Shown one piece after another: positions 11,536-22,170 of a stretch of 64,000 nt of DNA; position 1 is the first letter of the stretch, and each line of letters opens with the position of its first letter. Source of the stretch: Porodaedalea pini (Eukaryota; Basidiomycota; Agaricomycetes; Hymenochaetales; Hymenochaetaceae); NCBI GenBank assembly GCA_002794775.1, contig NBAY01000002.1, forward strand, positions 1,984,001 through 2,048,000. The letters are read 5' to 3'. The notes under the pieces are model-generated. The model saw only the letters and a program-made list of their open reading frames with translations. It was not told the origin of the DNA and searched no databases. The position numbers and the translations under genes were made by a program.

Positions 11536-13051
11536 ATGTCTGCCATCGTACTCAAGCGAACGGGACAGAAGGTGAATGCCTCATTTATAGTTTGACGAGC
11601 TAATTGGGCTGACGAGTACGCAGATGCCCCTTGTAGGGTGAGTTACGTGTGCTATTCCTACAGCGCATACAGTCTGCTCAATGTCCCTTTTCAAACTAAG
11701 CTTCGGCCTCTGGAAGGTACGTAACCCAAACGCATCCAAGCATCACAATCTAGTCTAGCTCTTCTGTCTTTAGGTCACCAACGCAACTTGCGCGGACGTG
11801 AGTCTTTGAAGAAAACTCATTTGCTTGACACTCTATTGATTATGCTTTAGACTGTGTACAATGCCATCAAGGCTGGGTACCGCCTGCTAGATGGTGCTGG
11901 TGATTATGGAAATGAAAGGGAGGCCGGCGAAGGTGTTGCGAGAGCGATCAAGGACGGTCTTGTGAAGCGCGAGGAGCTCTGTGAGTAGACTCGTACGCCC
12001 TTTGATTCTTACTTATACTTAATTGCGGTAGTTATCACATCCAAGGTATCTGATTATTCATACCGACTGGGGACTCACATATTTACCCGTGTTGAAGCTC
12101 TGGAATACTTTCCATGCCCACGATCACGCGAAGACCTTGGCAAAACACCAGCTTCAACTCTGGGGGATTGACCACTTCGACCTCTTTTTGGTTCACTTCC
12201 CGATTTCCCTGCAGTATGTCGACCCCACGCACCGCTATCCCCCCGAATGGTGGGGTGATGACAAGAAGGTCCACCTGCGTAAGTTGCTGACAATTCCTAC
12301 TCCGTATGGATCATCCTAGGCTGACATTGATATCAGAGAACACGCCCTTCCAGGAGACCTGGGGAGCGATGGAAGAGCTTGTTGATGAAGGCCTGACGAA
12401 GAACATCGGGATCAGGCAAACTTGATACCTTGTTTAAATTAATTAGTACTTATCTGCCTTGCTTCAGTAACTGCCAGGGCTCTCTCATACTCGACATCCT
12501 TCGCTACGCTCGCATCGAGCCGCAGGTTCTACAGGTCGAACTCCACCCCTATCTGACTCAGGAACCGCTCGTCAAGCTAGCGAAGGAGCTCGGAATTGCT
12601 GTCACTGCTTACTCCTCCTTTGGTCCGCACAGCTACTGGGAGCTTGGCATGCACAAGGGTATTGTGGGGCTTTTGGAGCACGATGCAGTTGCTGCGATCT
12701 CCAAGGCCCACGAGAGGAGTGAGTCACTGTGACGCCAAGCTCGAGAAAATCAATCTAATGATCCCACCGCAGCTACTGCGCAAGTTCTCCTCCGCTGGGC
12801 GACGCAGCAAGGTATCGCAGTCATTCCGAAGAGCAATGACGCCTCGCGTGTGAAGTTGAACCTCAACTGCGAGGACTTCAACCTCTCAGACGCTGATATG
12901 AAACAGCTCAGCTCGTTGAACATTGGCCTGCGCGTACGTTATGTTCCGTTTGCAATTTTGAAAAGGACTAACGTGTCTCTAATGCTTCATCATGGATACA
13001 AAGCTCAACGACCCAGTGGAGATAGACCCGCGTCTAGGCATCTTCGCCTAA
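11536..13051 (+). CDS. NAD(P)H-dependent D-xylose reductase-like aldo/keto reductase
   Basis: Eleven exons join into a 317-residue aldo/keto reductase, the usual length for fungal xylose reductases that reduce D-xylose to xylitol in the cytosol. The catalytic tetrad is present: Asp and Tyr in [11 protein letters not shown], Lys in ITSKLWNTFH, and His in LFLVHFPI. The cofactor site IPKSN followed by Arg is kept near residue 270. The C-terminus [11 protein letters not shown] resembles the LRFNDP end of yeast xylose reductases. Exons are 11536-11571, 11624-11637, 11701-11716, 11774-11797, 11851-11980, 12032-12045, 12098-12278, 12337-12415, 12468-12718, 12773-12933 and 13004-13051; their total is a multiple of three. 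Four exons are only 14-24 bases. The intron 12416-12467 begins with GC rather than GT. A glycerol or other aldose reductase role is possible, but the motifs fit xylose reductase best. Confidence 0.92.
12416..12467 (+). other. GC-AG intron in the xylose reductase-like gene
   Basis: This 52-base intron starts GCAAAC and ends TTCAG. Splicing AG to T recreates a Ser codon and restores the reductase frame. No GT donor nearby gives a frame-correct join. Confidence 0.8.
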
Positions 13052-13112
13052 ATTAACGTCTGCGCTGGCGATTCAGAAGAGTATTGTAAGCTGTACTGTT
13101 CCCGCGGTTGTA

Positions 13113-13118
13113 AATAAA
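13113..13118 (+). terminator. Poly(A) signal candidate of the xylose reductase-like gene
   Basis: An AATAAA hexamer lies 62 bases after the stop codon, in an A/T-rich stretch, where a polyadenylation signal is expected. Confidence 0.5.
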
Positions 13119-13297
13119 ATAAGAGTCCAGACTATGTATGATCAAGAAATGTTCTGTTCCTTCGTGACTGCGGTCCGACTGCGCGCTGCGCCGCAGTAAG
13201 TACTAGTGTGGCGATCGGAGTTTCAATTAGAGTATAACTTACTATAAGAGACTCGCACGTCATTCGACGTTGAACGTCTCTCTGTCTGCCACAAACG

Positions 13298-15984
13298 ATG
13301 CCCTACAAGCTGAAGCTCACCAAGCCCGGTGGCGAAACCAGGCGACTTACCTTCAATGTTCAGCCGTCCTGGCTGGACCTTGAGACGAAGATAGGGTCAC
13401 TTTTCGACATACAGAACAAGGCGGTAGCGGTCAGCTACGAAGACGGTGATGGCGACGTCGTCACAATGAGTTCGCAGGAGGAGCTGCAGGACTACTTTCA
13501 GAGCTGTTACAAATCTGGTCAGATTGCCAAGTTGACGGTGATAGACAAAACACAGAGTCAGCGTCCTATGAGCGCGTCGGCCTTCGTTGAAGACCTTGAC
13601 GAGGGAACTGAGGGTGGCCTTCCAACTATGGGCCCGACGATGGTCCTCGAAGTTGATGACGGAGGGTGGCAGCGCCTTGCACGGATTCCAGAGATCTTTG
13701 ATATACCCGAGGAAGATGGTCAGACTGAGCCCGGTGAGCGTCATGCGTTCGTCGAGGTTTTGGACAGCGACGCGGCGAGCTCGAAGAAAGGCAGCGATCC
13801 CGCATCTTCGGAGCACACTCCGAATAATGGCATAGCTACGCGCCAGCTCCGGCACAAAGGCAAGCAGAGGGCCTCTCGTTCTGAGGCCACGAAGTCGACG
13901 TCTTCGGCGTCTGTCGTTGACGATGACTTCCCGACGAAGCCGCCCGTTCACATCTACGACGTTTCTGATGCAGGGAGGTCTCCGCGAGGTTCAGTACACG
14001 GCAAGTGTAACTTCTTTCAGTTCTACATGCGACAGTACTGAACATGTGTCTTCTCACTTACAGGACTCCCTGAACGAGCAGAATACTCCGCTTTCGAGGG
14101 CGTCCCCGGCGTTGAAAGCCTTATGGGTTCATTTGGAACGGTGTACCCAGTTTCTCCACCACAGGATGCTTTCAAACATGTGCCACGGGCGAGCGACTTT
14201 CATGACGCAAGTGAACGCAACCCGTTCCATCTTTCGACGTCTGTTCACTCGGACTCTGTGCGCTCCACGCAGCCTATATCGGGACGTGCGTCGACTGTCG
14301 ACCTTGAAGATCATCCGTCACACCCTAATGACACTGGTGGAAGTCGTACTCCTACTCTAGAACAGATGTCTGTGCACCAGCCATCCTTCGTCCACGATGT
14401 TGCAAACCTGGTCGATAACTTGACAGATGCCTTCGCGTCTCATCCGGAGCTTTCCGAAGGTGTCCGCAATATTGTTAGGAACGCCGTCGGAGGCATATAC
14501 TGGAGGACAGAGCGCGACAGAATTGCTAGTGCAGCAGAGAATGTCAGAGTTGCTGCTGAAGAAACATCGGAACGCATATCTCAGGTAGCTGGAAACATGG
14601 AAAACAATGCCGAACGAGATGCAGTTCGTATGATCGCAGAGGCTCTTGGAGGTGTGTTCCATGTGATAGGTGAGCTGAGTGGTACGCGACCTGTTAATTC
14701 CTCTACGGGCCAGTTTGCGCCTCCTCCAGGCCCGCCGCCTCCGCTGGCGGCGGCACCACCTCATCCTCATCCACATGCATTCAATCCACAACTTGAGCCA
14801 CCTTCTCACCGTCATGGACCGCGAGGCGGCTGGCCAGGTCCGCCTCCTCCATTTGGGTACCGTCAGGGCCCATCAGACTCGCCTCGCCGCATGAGCCACC
14901 ATGGTCCCAGTCACGACTTTGGACACCGGCCTCCGCAACCTGGAATGCCAGGTTTTGAGAGTTCGCAGCCTTGGCAGTCGGAGCGGACGGTTCATCAGCC
15001 TCAGCGGAGCAGTACGTGGGGTCCAAGCTCATATGCACCACACTATTTTGGTGGTCCCTCCTATGACAATACGTATGGCGAAACAATTCGCCCGAACGTA
15101 CATGAAACTAAAGCACAGCTTGAGGCGGCAAAGGCTGTTTATAAGGCTGAGAAAGAACGATTCAGACAGGAGAAGGAAGAGCGCCGAAGGCAGAGGCGTG
15201 AGATTGCAGAGAAGAGAGCGGAAGAAGGCCGTGCTCAACGCCCTGAGTAAGACGTTTCTTTTTCTTTTTCATTCCTTTTTTTCTAACTTGTTTTGTCTCA
15301 CCGCCTGCTAGTGGAACAACTCGGGAAGAGCAGATCATTGCCCGTCTTCCGCTCCACGCCTACTCGAGGGAGGGACCCTCTAAACGCCCGTATGCTGAGA
15401 TATACAGCGTGCCGCCGCACTCGTCGGGCGGTACCACTAGTATAAATCCGGCCTCCCATGGTCCTCCCGTGCAGATGGCACAGCTTGTGTCACCTCGTGC
15501 ATCCGGTACAGGTGCTTCTGTCTATTCTGCGGCAGACCCTGCTCCTCCTGTTCCTCCTGCTCCCATTCCTGCTCCTGCTACTATAGTACCGCCTGCTCCG
15601 TCCGCACCGCCTGCGCCGCCATCTCAATTTATCCCTCCGGCACCTATGCCTGTCAGTAATGCAGGTCGAGTGCGTGCTTCTGCAATTACGCCGCAGCCTA
15701 CACGAGCAGCGTCTGGGCCAGGACCTTTCCCTTGGCCGATGCCGCCAGCTCCCGATCCTTCGCGCCGAGCGCAACTGACGACTCTTCGAGAAAGGATCAT
15801 GGCGCGACTCTTTGATATGGGAATTACGACAGCTTCCCAGCCGGACATGATGGACATATTGAACGAGTGTACCAGCCGCAATGACGCCCCCAATGACTCC
15901 GAAGTCCTTGCAGATGTTCTCTCCGCTATGAACATTCGAGGGAGTCCATCTCCGCGCGCCCCAAGCTCTAGATTACCCTACTAA
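13298..15984 (+). CDS. PB1-domain protein with proline-rich linkers
   Basis: Three exons (13298-14000, 14064-15246, 15312-15984) give an 852-residue protein. Residues 1-85 form a PB1 domain: a conserved Lys after the first strand (MPYKLKL) and the acidic OPCA-like loop YEDGDGDVVTMSSQEEL. PB1 domains pair with other PB1 proteins in polarity, oxidase and autophagy scaffolds. The middle has helical stretches (SHPELSEGVRNIVRN and a repeat-like AENVRVAAEETSERI), then Pro/His/Gly-rich sequence. A charged coiled coil with KAEKERFRQEKEERRRQR lies around residues 620-650. A second Pro/Ala-rich segment ends in a small helical region, LRERIMARLFDMGI, that might be UBA-like. This order recalls p62/NBR1 selective-autophagy receptors, but I see no ZZ finger and no certain LC3-interacting motif, so that role is only a guess. 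The first intron has a GC donor. Confidence 0.85.
14001..14063 (+). other. GC-AG intron in the PB1-domain gene
   Basis: This 63-base intron starts GCAAGT, the strongest form of a GC donor, and ends TTACAG. It is the only join I find that links the PB1 exon in frame to the next one; the nearby GT dinucleotides leave the wrong phase. The reading through it also meets a stop codon. Confidence 0.82.
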
Positions 15985-16896
15985 CTGATGGATCTAACAA
16001 GAGATGTTTTCGTTTAATTGATTCTTGACTCCAGCCAAATGCTCACCTTACCCTTTGGTGCGTTATTGGAATGAATTACTTGCTACTGTAAGAGTATTGT
16101 GTGATGTTGTAGCGGGGGAATTATGCTCACCTTGTATGTACTGCTTTCTTGTTGTAAACAATATACATCCGTTGCTTGATATGATCGATGAGCCTGAAGC
16201 GCGTAGGTGCTTATGGGTGATGGTATATCGTTGTCCGCCAGATAACAAGCACCACGTCGATCGTTAACAAACGCGACCAAACAGAAACAGCGCGAGATTC
16301 GGACCTCTGCCTTGTTCTTCATTTTGGTGTAGCTGTAGCTTACGAGGTCACCACTTTGGCGACATCTGACTTACATCGTCGCTAATCTCAAAAAATACAT
16401 TAGCATGAAGGGATAATAAGAATTGCTTGAATTCTGTATGGAATTAAGGCGGAGGCTCAAAGCTCGTTGCGGAATGGGCAATCGGCTGCTCGCTAAAAAA
16501 TCGAAGCCAGCCTGCCGTCGCTATAAAGAAAGCGCGCCCACCACCACGTATTCTGTGTTCGCCTCCCGCCACCATAGGGCTCTTTACAAAAATTTCCGTT
16601 CCCACTCGCCTGTTGCGAAGATTACCATTAATATTGCCATTGGTTTTACGCATCTGACAGGTACCATCGGACCCACATTGGGAAACATCGCATCTTTGGC
16701 AAGAGCATAAAAGTGGCTCGTTTGGAAGTTTGCTTATAGCGTGCCATGATCGTGGGTCATGGACCCCTGCTGCCCACCCCGTCCTGTTCGTCAGACCTTT
16801 TCTGGCTACGGACATTCTCCTTGAACGCGTCGGAAGGTCTGTAGACATCCCAAAAAATGTGAAGACGACCACTGAACTTCGACGATCTGACCACAG
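15985..16896. other. Intergenic region between the PB1 and F-box genes
   Basis: About 900 bases with no recognised gene. It should hold the PB1 gene 3' end and the F-box gene promoter. A minus-strand open frame of 185 codons (16444-17001) overlaps the F-box gene start but resembles no family, and I treat it as chance. Confidence 0.4.
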
Positions 16897-18534
16897 ATGT
16901 CGCGAAGTCTGCAAGAGCTGAGCACGGTGTCGGTCGAGGAGGAGGATCGTATCTTGGCCCATAGGACGGAACTTGCTGTTCAGGCGATGCTTTCTGTTCA
17001 TGAACTTGATCTACCCTCGTCAAGGGAAGAGACGCAGGCACAGGCCACCGGACTCGCAGAACGGGCACACCAATTGGAGGCCAGGCGCAGCCAACCTCAT
17101 ACTTGGGAGTTGATCCACGTTCTATCCAGTACGAAAGCTGCGTACGCTCTGCTGAAATGGAGACTCTTCCCCATCAATGAACTCCCTATCGAGATTTTGC
17201 AGCGTATATTCTCACTCGTGGTGTCCTCGTTATCATTCTCAGATATCTCGAGGTCGCGGATAAAGCTGGCTTCTGTTTGTTCATATTGGCGATCGGTTGC
17301 TATCGACACCCCAAAGCTATGGTCCATAATTCCCATCAATACGCTGCCTCCCTTCCATTCACTCAACCTATGCCTGCAACGTGCAAAGGCTTACCCACTC
17401 GTGCTTTTCGTCGATCAACGAGATCGCAACTGGAGTGGGTTAGAGACTGATCATCGTTTCGGTCCAGACGACATGAGAGCATTAATGCTATTCATCGTAT
17501 CGTTTTTAGACCAAGTTCGTCAGCTTGTAATCCTTGCAGATACATGGGCAGTGGTTTTGGCAGCCCAGGACATTCTCCAGTCCGTTCCTCCTCCTCGATT
17601 ATTGCAACGTCTTCAGATACACAGATCTGGCAGCGCATACGTGGAGTTTGTGCCTCCAGCAACTCCTCCAGTAGAACTTTCTTCGCCTATTCGGCTCTTC
17701 GGAGGAGTTCAAGCGCCCATGTTAGATCATCTTTCTTTCGACGGCGTTTACGTCGATTTTTCGCCTGCCTCCTTTCGAAACCTCCGCGTCTTTGAGATGC
17801 GAAAAATGCCTGTTGAGCAGATGCCATCCTTGACAGACTTCCTCCCGGTGCTGCAAGGGTCACCACTTCTTGAGAGGCTAGTATTTGACGGTGCTTGCCC
17901 GCAGCTTGCAGAACCTTGTAATGGAAGGAGCGGACTACACTGGAAACCGGTACAACTCATGCAATTGCGCGAGTTTACAATCTGCAATCTCGTTCCCGAT
18001 TACGCCGCATATGTCCTACAGCTCATCTCCGCACCGGAATTGAGGCGTTTGACGCTGGAAAAACTTCTCAATGAGGACTTCACGTCATTTGTCGAGAAGC
18101 TCATAGGACGTTTCCCGAAAGTCACGGTGCTGACCATCAATGGACTTGGGACGAAGAACGCGGGGGTGCTTGTGGCATGGTTACGAACGATGCCCGTACG
18201 GTATCTGAGAGTCGCTCGTGTCGCGGATGAATTCTTTGAAGCCTTGCTGGTTCGAGCGCCAGAATTTCCCGTCGACCCAGCGCAGCGTGAACAGCGTTGG
18301 TCTCTTGTTTGTTCCCAGCTGGAGGCATGCGAAGTGCTAGCCTGGTCTTCTATCAACTTTGCAGTGTTCGAGAAATTCTGTAGTGGAAGGATGGAGACGT
18401 TGCGAAGTATCCTCATCTCGCAAGCAGATCTAGACGTAGTGAGCTCGACAGAGAAAGCGTGGCTGGTAAATACAGGCATTCTAAACCAAGTGCCACTTGG
18501 AGCGCGACCAGATTTAAATGATAGGTACGAATAG
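16897..18534 (+). CDS. F-box domain protein
   Basis: A single uninterrupted frame of 545 residues. The F-box lies at about residues 90-135, with NELPIEILQRIFSLV, a short insertion, then KLASVCSYWRSVAIDTPKLW. This arrangement, preceded by a helical region with a conserved Leu/Ala/Arg pattern, is typical of the large agaricomycete F-box families. F-box proteins bind Skp1 and bring substrates to SCF ubiquitin ligases. The remaining 400 residues contain irregular leucine-rich segments such as LRVFEMRKMPVEQMPSLTDF and LRRLTLEKLL, which probably form a leucine-rich substrate-binding arc. The start is the first ATG before the N-terminal coiled region. The lack of introns is unusual beside its neighbours but common in this expanded family. 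The substrate is unknown. Confidence 0.87.
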   Translation: MSRSLQELSTVSVEEEDRILAHRTELAVQAMLSVHELDLPSSREETQAQATGLAERAHQLEARRSQPHTWELIHVLSSTKAAYALLKWRLFPINELPIEILQRIFSLVVSSLSFSDISRSRIKLASVCSYWRSVAIDTPKLWSIIPINTLPPFHSLNLCLQRAKAYPLVLFVDQRDRNWSGLETDHRFGPDDMRALMLFIVSFLDQVRQLVILADTWAVVLAAQDILQSVPPPRLLQRLQIHRSGSAYVEFVPPATPPVELSSPIRLFGGVQAPMLDHLSFDGVYVDFSPASFRNLRVFEMRKMPVEQMPSLTDFLPVLQGSPLLERLVFDGACPQLAEPCNGRSGLHWKPVQLMQLREFTICNLVPDYAAYVLQLISAPELRRLTLEKLLNEDFTSFVEKLIGRFPKVTVLTINGLGTKNAGVLVAWLRTMPVRYLRVARVADEFFEALLVRAPEFPVDPAQREQRWSLVCSQLEACEVLAWSSINFAVFEKFCSGRMETLRSILISQADLDVVSSTEKAWLVNTGILNQVPLGARPDLNDRYE

Positions 18535-18657
18535 AATAGTGCAATAGTAGTTTAGATGGAAATATACTTGAGTCGATCATACAATGTCCTAAAAAGGCAA
18601 AACTGGTCGGCAATTTGAGATGCATCACAATTTTTTGAGGACGTCAAAAACGCGCGC

Positions 18658-21600
18658 ATGAGGTCGACGCCTGGGCCTGTCTCCGGTCCTCACCTAGCTT
18701 CGCGTCTCATGTTGACTACGGAACCACCCACTGCCGAGGCCAAAGTCTCTAAACAAAGCAGCGGAGCAAAGGCAAAGGGAAAGGAGAACGCAAGAAGACC
18801 TGGCAAGATTGCCTTGAATTCCTCGAAAGGAACGCCTGCGACATCCACGAGCCTTGGTACAGTGGATATTGCTGAGGAGGATGAGATGGACTGGCCTTGG
18901 ACGATTCTGGCTAACGCCTCTGTTGGTTCTCAGCCTGCGGTATTCACAGCCGATGGGAAGTACGTCAATTTATGTTGCAAAGCGTCTGAGCACATCTCAT
19001 TTTGCGTTAATCTAGCTACTTCTTTTCGGTCGTTGGGACAGCAGTCAGAATTTACTCTGTTACAACCGGAAAGGTCGTCTCAACATTGTCTTCATCCTCG
19101 ACAGGGAGTTCGGAGTCTCGCGTCGCGACCGGAGGGGGTCATTCAGACGTCATCACTGCAGCTATTCTCAACCCAGAAAATCCCTTTCAGCTGCTCACTG
19201 CCTCTCTTGACGGTGATATAAAAGTCTGGGACTTTCTGGATGCGGTTCTCCTTCAGACAATTCATGTCGGAAATGCGATTTCGCACATGTGCGCGCATGA
19301 CAAATTCAAGGGTCAAGTCTTCATTGCGGTTCCGACGAGGCTCAAGAAGAATAAAATTGGTACCTGTAAGTTGTCTCAAACAATGCTCATCATTGTGCTC
19401 TTACCGATGGCCCGCCATAGCTTCTCTGGACAAAGGAAACACGATGATTTACCGTGTCTCGTTGACGCCGAAGCAGTCAACGTCTTCCCAGTATTCCAAA
19501 TCCTCCGAGATCGTTCGCATAGGGAAGAGCAAGGCGGCTGTCTCGATGACCATTTCTCCGAGTGGATCATGGCTAGTTGTAATTGCCGGACACAAAGCAT
19601 ATGTTTCCCTGACATCCTCGCCCGAATCTGGCTTCACCAAATTCGTATCCCCTAAAGAGCTTACCTGCCTCGCCTTCCACCCTGTCGATGACTATTTTGC
19701 AACTGGCGACGAATCAGGCCAAATTAGACTTTGGTACTGCCTCAACAACCAGCTTACGTTCAATGCTGCCGCTGATGAGAAAAGAGCGCAGACGACGACA
19801 ATGCATTGGCACGCTCATGCGGTTTCGTCTCTTGCATTCACTGAAAATGGTGCATATCTTCTAAGCGGTGGGGAGGAAAGTGTGCTTGTCATCTGGCAAC
19901 TTCATACTGGCAAAAAAGAGTTTGTTCCTCGCCTGGGTTCGCCCATATTGACCATCACAGTGCGTGCAGCAGGCGGAAGCGAAGAAGAATATCTTTTAGG
20001 ATTGGCGGATGGAAGCTACTCATTTGTGAACTCTGGTTCCCTGAGTGTCAATCGTGCAGTTTCGCGCGTCAGATTAGGTAGGGAGACGCATACGAATCAT
20101 GTTTGGCACTATGCTAAATCGCTAGGTAGATCCAAAAGGAATAGGCCGACCACCCCATACACCTGTTCCTCTCGCTACTCACTCAAGAACCTCCACCCTA
20201 ATCCTTCCTGCATCGCACCCATCATCGCTTCAAATATACTCTCCCAGCTCTTCCACTTTGTTGTCGGAAATAGAAGTCTCATCATCAAACAGGGTGTCCA
20301 GGCGTGACGAGAAAGAGATCGAGGCTGCTCGCGTCGATTTTGTGTCCGTCAGCTCTTCTGGCGATTGGATGGCAACGATAGACACACGTGATAACGACGA
20401 GGACTTTAGCGCCGAAGTGGATTTGAAGATTTGGCAGTGGGACTCTTCGACATGGGTGCTTAACACAAGAATAGATCGTCCGCATGGTTCGAAAAAGATC
20501 GTGGCAATGGACTTCCTGCCGCAGGCAGAGGGGAAGGATAATGAACTCCTGGTGACAGTAGGCCTAGACGGAAAAATGAAAACATGGTGTATACGGTCGG
20601 TATCCGCGAAGGGAGGAACTGCGGAGGGTTAGTCCCTTCTCCAAAAATAATTACAGAGCCTAACGTCGACCCGTTCCAGATTTTTGGATAAGTCGGTCAA
20701 TTTTCACCTTCCGTTCGGAGACTCCAACAGATGCATGTTGGTCTCCCGACGGATCCCTTCTTGCCGTATGCTTCGGTTGTCAAATCGCACTTTATAACCC
20801 TCAGTCAAGTCTCTTACTCGACTGTCTGACCACGATGGATGTTCGAAAAATCGACTCTATCCGTTTTGTGGGTCAAAGTGGAAGGTATATTCTGGCTAGC
20901 GGAAGAAATAATGCCGTCTTGTGGGACTTAATCAACCGGACAGGTTTGTGTCCTCTCTGTTCAATCAATATATCATTTGACTCACGTCTCTTTGACAGTG
21001 CGTTGGCACTATTATACCGCCACCGCAATTGCGCAGGTCTTAGCTCATCCCAAAGAAGACCTTGCAGCTCTTATCATTCAGCCTTACGTGAAGGATAGCG
21101 CAATCAGGTCATCCAAAATCTTGCATTTCAAGCCAACTTCGTCGAAGCCGTTCGACATACGGACTCTTCCCTTCCGCTTCCGCATTGTGGATTGGAATGG
21201 TCTAGACAACACAAGCCATTCCCTTATTGGAATCACATATTCGTGGGACATTGTACTTTGTGGTGGTGACGCACGTGCGTCTTCCAGCATTGACGAAGCG
21301 CCACGAGAAATCGACAGTGCCGCTGGCGTGCTCACGAAAAGGACTCTCTTCCAAGACATCTTTGGCAAATCGGCCTTTGCGGATATTCCTGCCGATCCTA
21401 TCGCCAGCTCGTCTATGCCTGTATCATCGGATTATTCCACCAAACACGGACAGGATATACTGTCTGTCTTCGACGTACCGGCATATCTGGCTCCTCCCAT
21501 TGAGACGGTATACTCATCGCTAATAGAGAGCTTTTTGACGAGACTTTCAGAACGTGAAGAGCCTCACGTTCCCGAAGGACATGACGATACGGACGACATG

Positions 21601-21992
21601 GTTGTTGACAGCGAGCCTGCGCAGAGTCTTCAGCAAGAACGAACCGTGGGAGACGCGGAGATCGATAGCTTGATCAAGCTTTTCCGGAGACAATCCGTCG
21701 ACAGTGAGTAGCATGAATGTCCTTCAGTACTCTCATCGCTGACAACTATATCTTCTCGCAAAAAGGGGCGCCTCAAGGAAACATCCCGAATGGCATTGTC
21801 AATGGTGTCCACAAGACACATACCAACGGGATACGCCCAACCACTTCCCAATCGCGGACGCCGACACCTAAAACCCCACGCATAAATGGAACGAGCACCG
21901 ATGCGTTGCAGGGCACGAGCGCATCCGATGCATCTCAAAAGCCTTTCGCGCCTGTCACTGTTGGCAAAAAGCGGAAGAAAAGTATACCATAG
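18658..21992 (+). CDS. NAN1: U3 snoRNP WD-repeat protein, Nan1/Utp17 (WDR75)
   Basis: This multi-exon gene encodes a WD-repeat protein matching Nan1/Utp17 and human WDR75, a subunit of the t-UTP part of the small-subunit processome that links rDNA transcription to 18S rRNA processing in the nucleolus. After a basic N-terminus come VFTADGK, VVGTAVRIYSVTTGKVVSTL, and repeats with WD-type ends such as LTASLDGDIKVWDF, ATGDESGQIRLWYC, LLSGGEESVLVIWQL and LKIWQWDSSTW. The region TTTMHWHAHAVSSLAF matches the conserved centre of this family. A second propeller follows (LVTVGLDGKMKTW). Introns are short and include ones near 18962-19016, 19368-19420, 20075-20155, 20632-20680, 20945-20998 and 21706-21765. 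The C-terminus is low-complexity and ends with the basic string KKRKKS. The exact splice sites near 20070-20260 are uncertain. Confidence 0.88.
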
Positions 21993-22170
21993 ACTTAAAT
22001 GGTAATTTTTTTGTTATTTGCTATCTTGTTTACATTGCACTCTATCAGCATATCACATAAATACATGGCACACATTCTTTCCATGAAGCGTATTCGCCTT
22101 TATGCTGAATTTTTGCCCCAATCCCAAGAAAACAAGAAATTCGACAAAGATGGGATGGTATTGATGTCCT

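Noticed and set aside
16444..17001. A minus-strand frame of 185 codons
   Set aside because: It overlaps the F-box gene start on the opposite strand and shows no family resemblance, so chance is more likely.
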